64,000 bases of DNA from Heterobasidion occidentale (GCA_039111635.1 JBCAQO010000007.1:2542001-2606000), one strand, 5' to 3'. Shown: positions 45,096 through 55,940, counted from the first letter of the stretch. A program made the numbers and translations. Notes: generated by a model not told the origin, from the sequence alone.

Positions 45096-46769
45096 ATGTC
45101 ACTTGCCCCTGCACACCTCTTCTTAGCTCACTCCCCCCGCTATATTCTTAGTAACATCAGAATGACTTCCGCTACCACCTCCCCTCACGCTTCCAACACC
45201 CCGTCCCCCAACCCATTCATCCTCCGCACCGTCACCCCTCCCACTACCACCCCCACGCTCGTTGACGACACGGACTCGGACTACGACAGCGAGGATTACA
45301 TCCCCTCGGAAGGCGTCCATGTCGCTGACCCCCTCACCGAATTCGTCATTCCCCGTTTCCCGGCTGAAATGCCGAACCCCCACATCGTCGTCCCATCGTT
45401 GGCTTTCGCCGTGCACAACGAAAACCCTCGTATCCGCATCCGCGCCCTACCCAACCCCCTTCACGACCTCTGCCTCTACCAAGACCTGAGGACCGATAAC
45501 AGTGTCTACCACCTCACGCTCGCTGAGGACGAGGCCCCCATCATTCTAAACCAGCCCGGCTTGAAGAACCCTCGTGCCTTCCTGTTTTATTTACAGCAAG
45601 CGGTTTGGGCCCAATGTTATCAAGTATTCTCTGGACCGCTCAACCAAACCCAAGCTATCCTCCTCGCCAACATCACCGTCACCTCCTACCGCATGAAGGG
45701 GCTGATCAATCTCCCCGCCATCCGCAACGACATGATTAACTTCCGGCTAGGAGGCATCTTCGGCAGCAGTTCCGTCCTCCTCCAGACGCACACCGTCGTG
45801 GCTTGGCTTGAAACTCTGGCTCGGATCAGGTACAAGGAGAACACAATCCGCTGGTTCTATTTTACAGGACTTAATGGGGCGCGTCTAGAGATAGAGGAGT
45901 ACGTTCCTAAGGGACTCTTGCCGACTCACTCCTTGCCCCTGAACAGTCGCGGAGTTCACCCCGTCGCAAGCTACTGGTCAAACGGAAGTGTCCCGGAAGA
46001 TAACGTCAGGCCCTGGGTTATGACCAAGCCGGATATACGAGAACGAGGTTTTCACCAGGTCGACGTCGAAGAACCCATGGTCGTCGATGCTCCGGAAATC
46101 ACGGAACCAGTCTTCCCGGTCGCCCGACTCTTTCGACCCGCCGACGAAGAAACCACGGAATCCATGCGGCCCACCAGTCCCCCTTACGACCCCAAACAAG
46201 TCGTCCGGGATCGCCAGGTACTTCAGCCGTTACCGGTACCACCCCCGTCACCCCCTGCTGTGTCCCCATCCCCTCCCTTACTCGGCGACGACCTCACCCA
46301 TCCTATCGTTGTCAACGAAACCTCCCCCCAGTCGCCGGACGTTCCTGTCGCAACTGAAGAGGGATGGCCTGCCGACGCCATGGACTCAGAAAACGTTTGG
46401 CCTACCCCTCCTGCTCTCCCGCCTTCTCCACCCACCGACCCCTCCACTCGTACCTGCTGGGAATGCGGACGCGCCGGCCATCTCGTCGTGGGATGTCCAA
46501 TCACGGGCATTCGCCAAAGAACGGACGTTACGGCGCGCGGCTTTCTTCAAGACTACGATAGGCATCGCATGCAGTCCCGGCGCCTTCGTCTACAGATGGA
46601 TAGGACAGCTGAGGAATACGGGTACCACAAGCAGGCGTTAGACCACTTGATCGACACCGCTAACTGGACCGGATACCCCGCTCGGAGCATCCCCACTTTC
46701 GACGAAGTCCATCTAAGGAGACCCGCCCCTACCATCGGTGCACCCGCCAAGCGCCGAAGACTTGTATAG
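45096..46769 (+). CDS. E1 accessory protein (CCHC knuckle, basic tail), unknown function
   Basis: 557 codons between pol and the 3' LTR, starting at ATG 45096. A shorter in-frame start is the Met at residue 23 (45162). Residues about 45-70 are acidic (DDTDSDYDSEDY). Residues about 80-320 form a compact region (EFVIPRFPAEMPNPH, DEAPIILNQPGL, FLFYLQQAVWAQCYQVF, VTSYRMKGLINLPAIRND, YKENTIRWFY, RPWVMTKP). Residues about 345-450 are Pro-rich and probably disordered. A knuckle CWECGRAGHLVVGC has ligands C454, C457, H462 and C467. The C-terminus ends PAKRRRLV, resembling a nuclear localisation signal. No protease, envelope, signal peptide or membrane segment is seen. Codon use is C-rich at third positions, unlike the A-rich gag-pol, suggesting separate origin. 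A nucleic-acid-binding Gag-like helper is the simplest guess. Confidence 0.9.
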   Translation: MSLAPAHLFLAHSPRYILSNIRMTSATTSPHASNTPSPNPFILRTVTPPTTTPTLVDDTDSDYDSEDYIPSEGVHVADPLTEFVIPRFPAEMPNPHIVVPSLAFAVHNENPRIRIRALPNPLHDLCLYQDLRTDNSVYHLTLAEDEAPIILNQPGLKNPRAFLFYLQQAVWAQCYQVFSGPLNQTQAILLANITVTSYRMKGLINLPAIRNDMINFRLGGIFGSSSVLLQTHTVVAWLETLARIRYKENTIRWFYFTGLNGARLEIEEYVPKGLLPTHSLPLNSRGVHPVASYWSNGSVPEDNVRPWVMTKPDIRERGFHQVDVEEPMVVDAPEITEPVFPVARLFRPADEETTESMRPTSPPYDPKQVVRDRQVLQPLPVPPPSPPAVSPSPPLLGDDLTHPIVVNETSPQSPDVPVATEEGWPADAMDSENVWPTPPALPPSPPTDPSTRTCWECGRAGHLVVGCPITGIRQRTDVTARGFLQDYDRHRMQSRRLRLQMDRTAEEYGYHKQALDHLIDTANWTGYPARSIPTFDEVHLRRPAPTIGAPAKRRRLV

Positions 46770-46780
46770 AGAGGGGGTAG

Positions 46781-47614
46781 TGTTAGGACCGCGTCCTAAC
46801 ACGTGCTTCGCACGTGAGTGGATGGGCTGGTCAAGTGCTTCGGACTCGTTGCAGACTCGGACCGTTTTCCATGACTCCTTACCATTTACATGCTGATGCA
46901 TGAACGCTGACTGCTGGTTCCTGATTCTTGATGTGGACAGACATTGGTTCCTGACCCCCGTTCCTGGTTCTTGATCGATCAAAGATGTGGATAGACATTA
47001 GTGATCGGATTACTATATTTGGTTATATGGCAGGTCGATGAGGTATTCTAGCTTACGGATCTCGATCGTTGACTTTGGTACCTGAGAAGCGCACGGACCA
47101 GATCTGGATCCTGCCCTAGACACTTCTGTACGTAAATAGCCGAGATGAGCTTCTAAGAAGCTCAGCTCGTTCACCTGTAATACACTCGATCTCTGCACTG
47201 CACCCGGCGTCTGGCTACCTTCCTAGCCCACGCTTCGTGATCTCTGTCAGATCTGAGAAACTCTTTACACGGTCTGACGAAGCACTGGACTCGTCTCCCT
47301 TCCCTCCCCTCCCTCTACTCATCCGCTTCTATACCGGACTAGCTGCCTTCCGCGTTCTCAGTTGGACACCCCCTCGTGTCATCTGTTGGATAGGAGAAGA
47401 TCATCCGGTTCCTCCTCATCATCGAGAAGACCTCGAAGATCACCTTCTCAATCTCTTCGAGAACAAAGCAGACAGCGACTCCGAGTTCCTCGAAAGAGCC
47501 CAAAGACGATCCATCGTCTTTATCCATTGGAGTCTACGACTATACGAACCAGTGGAGGTTTAGCCTAGGGACCCCTTCGTGCATCGGTGCACGTGATAGG
47601 TCTCCGACCTAACA
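46781..47614 (+). repeat. E1 3' LTR
   Basis: 834 bp, matching the 5' LTR except T at 47391 for C at 37818. It is preceded by the polypurine tract and followed by the GCCAC duplication at 47615-47619. Confidence 0.97.
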
Positions 47615-47619
47615 GCCAC

Positions 47620-48096
47620 CTTTGGGACTCATTGATTACTCGCCTCTGCAGCTGGGAGCGGCCCTAGAGCCACTCCCAGAGCAGGTATATTGCTTTCTTT
47701 CTCCTTTTGGACTGTCTTACTTTGTTTCACCTTGTCTCACTTGGTCTCAGTTATTTCACCGGGTTAGCCGGCTGAGGCGGTCCTGTGTGATGTCATTGAC
47801 ACTCCGGACCGACCTCCAGGTGGAGCTTTTGACCGCTTTGTAAGGTGGACCACCTGTAATGACCCGTTGATGTCATACCTTCCTTTTTCGTTTCTTATTG
47901 TTCTCTGTAGCTTAAATACCCGTGGTCCGAGGGCGATTCTTTCTTCAGACTCTTACCCTCTGGACCACAGGTGCGCTCCCTTCTGTTCGTTGTATCTACT
48001 TTAGACTCTTACCCTCTGGACCACAGTCCTGTCGTTATAGAGCTTCTTTTGGGCACTCTCTCTGTGCCAGTCGCTTCATTCTCACTGCGCTCAACA
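47620..48096 (+). repeat. Copia 3' LTR of C5, right part
   Basis: Continuation of the LTR interrupted at 37207, through TTAAATA and the doubled 24-bp block, to CAACA at 48096. With 37155-37207 it makes a normal LTR of 530 bp. Confidence 0.95.
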
Positions 48097-48720
48097 ACTA
48101 CATCCCTCTATTCTATCTTATTGTTCCATTTTCTTCCTTCCACTCTTTCATCTCGATCTTGTCTCACTTTTTGTTACTCAGTTCCCATATTACCTCGTAC
48201 AATGTCACCATCTAATATTCCTAGCCCAGTCATGATTTTTGCCGCTAAGCAAAAATACAAGCCTGTTGCTCTAAGAACTTATCCAGTACTTGCTAATCTT
48301 CTCAACAAATTTCACATTGTCTATAACATTTGAGGTAATCTTCTTGCAGGTTTACTGACTCTCATACTCAACCCCCATCATTTACACTGACTAGGTGATC
48401 CATCGCCAAGTGACACAACCTTATTGACTAAGTCCACTCTTCTGACTTTTTTTAGCTAGCAGAACATAAGCTTATGCATTACTTTATATATCTTCAAAAC
48501 CTCAGATTTGCTTAGGACAACTTAGAATGTGGATATTTCTATGAGGATTTTATTTCTCAAGCTAGCATGCCTATCATTGAGCATAAGCCATGAGTTTAGT
48601 GCAACATGCTAATACCGCCAGGGATCTAGAATGAGGTCTGCCAATTAATTAAAGCCAAGGTTGACACTAGAGTCTACAAGCTCTTGAACTCCTCATACTG
48701 ATCTTCCTGGTGGCACTACA
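48097..48720. other. AT-rich flank, no gene recognised
   Basis: A short + frame reaches 48333 (includes MIFAAKQKYKPVALRTYPVL), but nothing identifies it. From here rightwards the sequence is markedly AT-richer than the copia/gypsy block. Confidence 0.45.
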
Positions 48721-48723
48721 TAG

Positions 48724-50310
48724 TTATAACACATTGAATTGTTTGAAGCGGGTGACTCCACCCCATGAAAGCAATGTATAGCTATCAATGATGGCATCTA
48801 CAGCAGGTGTATCATCATTATCAAATGCTCGGCCCTGCTGCTTCACATAGACATTGTGATGAGCAAGGCTACCCATAAATTTATTGATATTGTTTGTGAG
48901 GTCTGGCGCCGCATGATAGTTGCCTTGCTTAGAACCTAAGGATGCATGAATGTTAGTAGTGAGACGGCATAAGATTACCACACATGGTGCAATAGTTTTG
49001 AGCCAATCCTATAAAGTAGCATTGCCATCTGCCTAATAATAGTCCTGGACAAGGTGCATTTACAAGTGGCTTAGTGATTAGGGAGCAGGGCATTATCACA
49101 AACTAACATTAATCCAAAAGTTATAGTATTCTTGCAGTAGATCAACTTTGTGCCAACCTTGGGCCTTTCTGGTCAGATTGACAAGCCAATTGTCAAGTAC
49201 AATATCACTGTAAGCATTTTAGCAAACAATGCTTGGAGACAAAAGGGAGTACATATGCAATCCGAGGTGACCATATATGTGTCAAATTATGCACAAGATA
49301 TATAATCTCAAATACATACTTTGAATGACCGTTGCCACAAAAACTAAGTCCCCAGACCTTCAAAATATTGAGCACATGTCTAAAATCCCCTCCCTTGATA
49401 GCATTTGAGAACTTGCATAGATAGAGGGCATCATGCATGAAGAGAATAGCATTTTTGAATACTATGTCATCCTAAGATGAACCATGACTTGCTTGTTCTT
49501 GTTGGAGATAATGGACAATGTAGTTGTCAGTAAAGTGATCAACAAATGCTCTAGCATGAGAGGTAAGTACTTCCTAAGTCATCTCTTCTGCATATTCATG
49601 TAACAACCCTGACCTTGAGACCAACAGCAAACAATGAAGAATATGAGCATTGAGCAAGACAAAGATGAGATCCTAATAGGTCCTAAATAGAGGGAGTGAT
49701 GTTGCTACAATTGCTTTGCGTTTAAGGAGTGTGTTATGGGCTATGAGGGAAGCAGAATTTGTGAGTAGGTGGTTAGGTTGATCTAGGTGAGTCGTGATAA
49801 ATCTGTGATAGGCTAATAGTAGAAGAGTTCAGGTGCAAATAGCGCTTATCAAATTATTGCTGCGCCTGCTTCATTCCCTATACAACATGCACCCACAAAT
49901 TGCAGGCAAGCAATCAACACCTGATCACCAGCTATAAGCTTAATCTGCCCGGCAAACTCAGCTATTGTTGTATCTAGCTGTAGCTCTATTAATATTGTGT
50001 CAATGACTTCTGCATTCCCTATAGTCAAAGACTTGTGAATATTCATCGCTGGCAAAGAAAAGATGTCTGTTTTGTGGAGTGGGATCTTGTACTTAGAGGT
50101 GGGTATGTTCTCTTGCAGCACTTTTTTTCAGAAGCGATGGAATTTGTGCCCTCCATGATGGCAACAATTGTAAGTACTATATGGACTAAGCAGTTCTTAA
50201 GGAAGGCATTTTTATTGGGATTGATCAGGATGTCATCAAGTGAGAGCGGAGGTGCTTTATCAAAAGCATTGTCGAGGTCTGCAGTTTTGAGAGCTTACTG
50301 TGAGGCTTGA
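48724..50310 (-). pseudogene. DUF6589 protein relic
   Basis: Minus-strand pieces in the order of basidiomycete DUF6589 proteins: FDKAPPLSLDDILINPNKNA (about 50270), PTSKYKIPLHKTDIFSLPAM and TIGNAEVIDTILIELQL (50121-49960), a gap with many stops, FSNAIKGGDFRHVLNILKVW and SKYVFEIIYLVHNLTHIW (49420-49275), NWLVNLT and DLLQEYYNFWI (about 49190-49110), and TNIHASLGSKQGNYHAAPDL plus MGSLAHHNVYV (48960-48830). Family identity is from memory of these conserved strings. Stops, frame changes and AT-richness show it is decayed. The function of the family is not known to me. Confidence 0.78.
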
Positions 50311-50569
50311 AACAAAAGGATGAGAGTGACATAAGTACTGTTTCTTGTGTGTCTGTGTCACTGTCATCAGGCTCATTGCTGCTCAGATGACAAAATATCA
50401 CTCACCAATATGACTAACTATCTGCAAGGTTGTCTTGTGCACCTAATTGATATTGTCTTAAACCACCATAAATGGCATGCTTATGGCTCTTTGTTGGGCT
50501 GCCTGCCACATTGACTGCAACAGAAGTTTAAGAGTTCCTAGCTATGACTCTTAAAGGATTTTTTGGGAA

Positions 50570-51840
50570 GGGAGGGCTGGGCTATGTACAAGAGTCTCAT
50601 TATTTAATATGGATATTGTCTGATGTATGAGAGGGTTGTTTTTATTTCCTTATCTCACTATAGTGGTATAGCTGACACTTAGCCTAAAGTGATTGAGTAT
50701 GGATATTTGTTGTCACAAGGCTTCTGTAGAGTAGAGGTAAAGTCCTATGATATGTTTCACGTACATATTTCTCTAACTGCGCTTTTGTTAGGTCGGAGAT
50801 CTATCACGTGCACTGATGCCCTAAAAGAGGCCCTAGGTTATTACTAAACAAAGTCTTGGACTGTGAATGTCCAATGTATAAAGACAACCAATCATCTTTG
50901 GGCCCTTTGTAAGAAGTCGGGATTGGTATTGGCCCGATCTTTGAATTCTTCAAGTAGATGATCTTCGAGTGCTTCTTGTTAATTGGCAGGTACAGGGTTA
51001 TCTTCTCCTGTCCAACAGACAACCTTGAAAGATGACCAAGTAAGGACGTGGGAAGCAGTAAGACCAGTATAGGTCTTCAACAGGATGAAAAATGGCTAGT
51101 AAGAGAAGAGAGAATGAGAAGAGGATGGAGGCGAATCTAGTGCGTCGTCAAACCATGTAAAGGATTCTTAGATTTGACAAAGTTTGCGAAGCATGAGCTA
51201 AAAAGCTAGCCAGATGTTGGACGCAGTGCAGAGATTGAGTTAATTATAGGTGAACAAGCTAAGCTTTTTAGAAGCTCATCTTGGCTACTTGTACGTACAA
51301 GCTATCTAGGGCAGGAGCAAGATCTAGTCTGTGCATCTAAAGCTAATCTACTTGATGGGCGTTAGATCTGTAAGCAATCAAGCTTTATAGCAGTAAACAA
51401 TTATGATCTGTAATTGACTGCTAAGTATAGTAATATTGTCTGTCCACATCAGGATATAATCAGGAACTGATTATATGGAAGTGTTCATACCGAGGTATGT
51501 GAATGTAAGTATAAATATGTAAGTGTTTATGTGTTAGCATGTCAATGGTGATGAGTCAAGGGAATGAGTTTGTGTCCAAAATCATGAGCGGGCCACCCTG
51601 TCCACGTGCGAAGCACGTGTTAGGATGTGGTCCTAACAGCTCTTTTGCTAAATTTTCAATTTTTTCTCTTATGTCTATAGTCTTGTTTAGTTAAATAGTG
51701 TCATTTGGATGCATAATAAATACATCAGAATTTTCAATAGATAGAGATAATACAGGGGTCAGTGGGGTTATAGACTGCCTGCTCACTAACTTTGAGAAAA
51801 ACCCAGTGCAACTAATAATTCTTTGTAATCCTGCTCTAAC
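50570..51840 (-). mobile_element. Fragment of an E2-type gypsy element (-), split by an E1-family LTR
   Basis: The minus strand of 51639-51835 matches the + strand of E2 at about 54187-54370 (GTTGAAAATTCTGATGTATT and ACATAAGAGA shared). Left of the LTR the match continues as a KELKAQLEKYV-like frame and fades. It is the gag-protease linker region of a second, otherwise lost copy. Confidence 0.7.
50786..51638 (-). repeat. Degenerate solo LTR of the E1 family
   Basis: 853 bp whose reverse complement begins TGTTAGGACCACATCCTAAC and CACGTGCTTCGCACGTG and ends CCGACCTAACA, the E1 LTR ends. The inner GAGCTTCT-type palindrome and primer-complement AGCTTGTTCA are recognisable. Flanks GCTTT (50781-50785) and GCTCT (51639-51643) are a 5-bp duplication differing by one C/T transition. 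Confidence 0.88.
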
Positions 51841-52117
51841 AGTCCATTACCAACTTACCTTATGTAGGTCCTAGTGAACTTCCATGGTGATGCACTAGTG
51901 ATGGCTTTGCATGCAAAAACACACTACAAAACACATCACTAAATATAGGGTAGGTGGAGAGCTAACTCAACTAGAATATTAAAGGGCCTTTATAAGTTGT
52001 GAGATGGGGTGTGAGATATATACCATGTAACGACAAGATTATTGAGCTAGGTAATGCAATATTGCTTGAGCCATGTGCACACAATTATTGAGGAATGCTC
52101 TTGATGAGCTAAGACAA

Positions 52118-52496
52118 TGTGACAACAGTCTTATGCAGTGAGATACCATGGACTATGGTCACAAGCAACCTAGTTGACTTGAAGGGCAGTGATAAAGGCC
52201 CTGGTAATAGAGGCTTACTTGATTATAGTATCATGTGCCTGATCACTCACATGACATACTTATATAATGCTTTCCCATATTCTGTATTTAGGTACACTCT
52301 CTTATGTGGTCACCTGACACATGCTTGCTTGCTTTTAACCTACATGGTCTGTGTGCAGGGTAGATAGTATATATAGAGTAGTATAGCAGGCAACACATCC
52401 TCAGCTTCAAGCTGGTTTCACCTCCACCTCTCTAAGTTCCCCATCTTTCTAAAAATAGTAGAGTAAGTGCCTGATGACAGAGAGTTGTCGTTAACA
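52118..52496 (+). repeat. E2 5' LTR
   Basis: Right end TTAACA is well supported by alignment with 60705; the left end (TGTGACAAC) is tentative. It contains TATATATA at 52368-52375 and, 35 bp after that box's start, AGCTTCAAGCT (52403-52413). Confidence 0.75.
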
Positions 52497-52498
52497 CA

Positions 52499-52509
52499 AG
52501 CTTAAAGCT
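52499..52509 (+). other. E2 self-priming primer binding site
   Basis: AGCTTAAAGCT, 2 nt after the LTR edge, is the reverse complement of AGCTTCAAGCT in the LTR except for one G-to-A transition, in line with the mutation pattern of the whole element. Confidence 0.65.
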
Positions 52510-53303
52510 CCCCACAATGTGGCCTACTCCCTCTACTCACTGCACTAGGTCTCTAAGGCCATCACATTGCTTATCCCCTTGTCTTCACACTCACATCTCT
52601 TCTTATTGCTATAACCTTCAACCTTAACCTCTTCATCCAACAATCTTCACAACTAGATGTGCACCTCACCTGTGCCCTCAACTCATCATCATCTTTACTA
52701 CTCTAGTCCTATGGTATCACTAGGGTATGTACTTACGTATAATACAGACTCGCATCTTGGTAAAAAGAGTACTTGTGACACTACCTGAGATTATGATAGT
52801 AGATAGCTACTATATGTCCTGCTCTGAACGGTTGGGTGCATATCCTATATAAAAGAGAGCATTTTGGGGTCTAGAATACTTCTGTCTAATAGTTAACTCA
52901 GCTGGAGTAGGCTCTACAACAACTGCTTTGCAAACTACTTATAAGTAGTTACTCAAAGTTACAATACTTTAGGATACATATCAGGGAATGTTGTCTTAAT
53001 TTTGTGACCTGACTAGTCTAAGCTAGTGCACCTTGATTGGTCACCCTGGATTTTGAAAGCCCACAATCTCTACCCTGCTCTCTTTTATCCTCTAAACACG
53101 CTTCTTTTCCCTCAAACTCTCAGTCATCTCTCTCACCCTCACCTCTTCCATATAGATCAGTAAAGATCTTTAACACCTGGTTTTATAAAGAATGAGAAAT
53201 TTATCTTGATAATGGTAACATTTTCTGGTACTACAGTGATACTATAGACCCTGTAGAAAAATCTCCCCTCTCTTCACCTTTCTTAAAATTTCAACAACTC
53301 ACT

Positions 53304-54130
53304 ATGGTAGACGTAACCAATACAACCACAAATACAAAAAAGAGTCATATTGCTAAACTAGAAGAATGGGACAGACAGGACCTAGACTAATTTTGGCGCT
53401 TGGTTAGGTTATATACTATAGCCAACAAGAAGAACTTTGAGGAAGATGAGGACAAGATAATCTTTGCCCTCTTGTTCATGTGCAAAAGAGTAGCAGACAC
53501 ATAGGCCCACAACTTCATTGATAAAGACCTAGAACATGATTTAGTTGCTTGGGGGATCTGGAAAGACTTTGAGAAAGAACTCAAGTCCACCTTTGCCAAC
53601 TCTAAGTAAAAGAAAAAAATGGCATAAGACAAGTTGGCAAAGCTTTGCCGGGTGAACTTGACGGCAGAAGAGTTCTTCCAACAATTCAATACTCTGTCAA
53701 GGTTGGCAGGGTACACCATGGACCATGATCACTTCCTGATAGATCTGGTGGAGAAAAACATAATATTTAGCTTAAGAGAAAAGATCTACTCATCTGGCTT
53801 GCTGCCATTTACTCTTGAGGGCTACAAGAAGCAAAAAATAGCGTTGTATGCTTTGGAAAGAAGGCTTGCATTAGTCAACAGGACCTCTGGTTCTAGAAGT
53901 TCTGTGATGGGCTCTTCTGCGCCAAATTAGAGACAACTAATAAAAAAAATAAAAGTTATACCAGAGCAACCATTAGCTCTGGTGCAAATTTGAAGAGATA
54001 GCACTAGCACCACATTTAGGGACATGGACAGCCAATGAACATTGAGAGGGCCTGTCGTGAGGTACTGTGTTTCAATTATGGCAAAAAGGATCACTTATTG
54101 TGCAACTAATTAAAGCCACAAAAGTCCACT
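53304..54130 (+). pseudogene. E2 gag relic
   Basis: From ATG 53304 the frame reads MVDVTNTTTNTKKSHIAKLE, then FEEDEDKIIFALLFMCKRVA and AKLCRVNLTAEEFFQQFNTL (53634 on), with four in-frame stops before 53634, each one transition from Gln or Trp. A CCHC remnant CFNYGKKDH near 54068 has Tyr (TAT) where Cys (TGT) is expected. Relationship to E1 Gag is at the fold-order level only. Confidence 0.75.
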
Positions 54131-54216
54131 AGGACCTACACGAGGCAAGTCATCAATAGACTGTTGAAGAACAATTACAAAGATTTATTGGTTGAGCTGG
54201 GTTTTCCTCAGGGTCA

Positions 54217-54862
54217 GTGAGCAGACAGTCTGTAAACCCAATGACCCTTATATCATCTCCGTCTGTTGAAAATTCTGATGTATTTATTGCACATTTGAAT
54301 AGCACTATTCAACCAGATGGGACTAAAGACATAAGAGAAATAATTGAAACCCTAGCAAGAGACCTAAGTATTGTGAAACAACTTGAGATACATGAAGTGT
54401 ATTGTTGAATAAAGAGAAAACCTGTCAATGAGCTTATAGTAGATGTCCAGATCTAAATCAACAACTAGTACAACTTTGCCATAAAAGCATTGTTAGACTT
54501 GGGTTGTACTGGTATAACATTGTTAAAGGAATTTCTTAGGAAAAACAACATCAGTACCAATTCCTGTGTGAAACACCAATAACAGTGTAAACCAGTAAGG
54601 ACCAATAATGGAGGACATTAAAATAAAGCTCACTGTGAATAACCATGAGGAACAGATGATTGTGGCAATAGCTGAGCTTGGGAAAACTGATTTTTTTATT
54701 GAGTACAAATGGCTTAAATACTATAACTCCGATATCAATTGGCAAGAAGACTACATCAAATTTGCTCATTGTCCTCCTTCTTGTAAATATCATTATATAA
54801 ATGGGCCAGTATCTATAGAAGAACTGGTGGATGCATCAGGGAAAAGCTCCACACTAAATTAA
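54217..54862 (+). pseudogene. E2 protease relic
   Basis: KALLDLGCTG at about 54485 is the protease active site with Asp-Ser-Gly changed to Asp-Leu-Gly by one C-to-T change (TCG to TTG). It is followed by ELGKTDFFIEYKWLKYYNSD and FAHCPPSCKYH, which parallel ILGTDWLLEHNPEVDW and CPPSCQ in E1 pol. Coding traces stop at 54862. Confidence 0.78.
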
Positions 54863-55080
54863 CCATAATAAAGCATAAATTTAGCTAGATTTTTGCCAAT
54901 TACCATTCAGGATTTTTAGCTTACACCCTCTCTAATCCTAAAATTATAAGGTCTAATTAGAGCTAATTTATCATATAGATTTTCGGAAAAATAGCAACCA
55001 ACCAAGTCCTATAATTCTTCTACTATTACTATACTTTTAATCACAGAATATCTATAAAGCTCACTATTCAAACTGAAGTT
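54863..55080. other. AT-rich relic, nothing recognised
   Basis: No readable frame; probably decayed E2 sequence where reverse transcriptase should begin. Confidence 0.4.
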
Positions 55081-55185
55081 ACACCTTGTAATGAACTTGC
55101 CCATCACCAGATTTGAACCAACAACCTCATGCCTGTACACCCCGGACCAATGCCCTAAACCACTGAGCCACAAGATCTAAGTTAG
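55081..55185 (-). repeat. tRNA-like / SINE-type sequence with A and B boxes
   Basis: The minus strand carries TGGCTCAGTGG (55170-55160), an A box, and GGTTCAAATCT (55119-55109), a B box (GGTTCGAATCC with two transitions), 40 nt apart. The B box is in a TGTTGGTTCAAATCTGGTGA context. Arms do not fold into a convincing functional tRNA. An old tRNA-derived retroposon or decayed tRNA fits best. Confidence 0.5.
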
Positions 55186-55560
55186 TTACTTAGTAACCTA
55201 AATATAATGATATAAATAAGGCAATCTCAACATTTCTGATTTTCTTATACATTGATCTTTTATCTATTCTATATATAAAGGGATCAATAAATACCCTAAA
55301 AATCAGGAATTTTGATATTTGAATCTAGGCACTAAGTAATGATATATTAAGCTAATAGAAAATAAATAATACACTAAAAATAAAATTGTAACACTCATAT
55401 TTGGATTTGGTATGTGTAAAATTGTAATTGGGTTGTAGATTTCAATAGGACTGTATGAGTATAGACAATGCTATCTTACTTGCAGATTTGATTATAAAGT
55501 TGATCATGGATAATTAGAATAATTAGCTCAGATTAGCATTTTGCATAATTAGATCTAATC
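55186..55560. other. AT-rich spacer, nothing recognised
   Basis: About 375 bp of very AT-rich sequence with many stops in all frames and no recognisable signal. Confidence 0.45.
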
Positions 55561-55599
55561 AAGAGAGGAGGTTTTTCCAGATGTAGCCATTCCTTCTTG

Positions 55600-55940
55600 G
55601 TAGGCTCTTCCCTTGCCTTAGTAAACCCATATAGTTATTGGCAATCCTGGGGGCACCAATCAAAGTGCACTTCACGGCGCCTCCACCTGATAGAGGGGTT
55701 GTGGTATTTCAGCCAATCTATTCCTAGAAGCATGTTGTCTTTCCTGAGATTGGTGATCAACATCTGGACACATTCAGTGTGAGTTCTCCCCTGTCTATCT
55801 TTAACGGTGAGATTCGTGTCTAGGCCTCGTTGAATAAGGCCTGCCTTGCTGATGGTGTCATGGACGTTGCAAACATGGATATGGCGGTTCAAGGGGTAGG
55901 TTGAAAAATTATGCCTTTGTACCCATCTTTTGTTCACCAA
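55600..55940 (-). pseudogene. E3 protease relic
   Basis: MVNKRWVQRHNFSTYPLNRH then NMLLGIDWLKYHNPSIRW and VHFDWCPQDC, equivalent to the ILGTDWLLEHNPEVDW...RCPPSC part of E1 pol. The frame stops just after and no reverse transcriptase follows. Confidence 0.78.

Larger units (their letters stand above)
37208..47614 (+). mobile_element. Complete young Ty3/gypsy chromovirus E1 (Tf1/sushi-like)
   Basis: A 10,407-bp element with two 834-bp LTRs, flanked by GCCAC on each side (37203-37207 and 47615-47619), inserted in a copia LTR. Joining the flanks restores the copia sequence exactly as seen in other copies. Order: 5' LTR, self-primer site, 1.3-kb ATG-poor leader, gag, protease-RT-RNase H-integrase-chromodomain, accessory gene with its own promoter, polypurine tract (GAGAGGGGG, 46769-46777), 3' LTR. 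I see a single difference between the LTRs (C 37818, T 47391), so insertion is recent. Confidence 0.97.

Noticed and set aside
46087..46641. 184-codon overlapping frame inside the accessory gene
   Set aside because: Proline/serine-rich shadow caused by C-rich codon use of the accessory gene in the main frame.
45096..46769. Envelope-like gene in E1
   Set aside because: Position after pol suggested it, but there is no signal peptide, no transmembrane segment and no glycosylation-rich ectodomain; a CCHC knuckle and basic tail argue for nucleic-acid binding.
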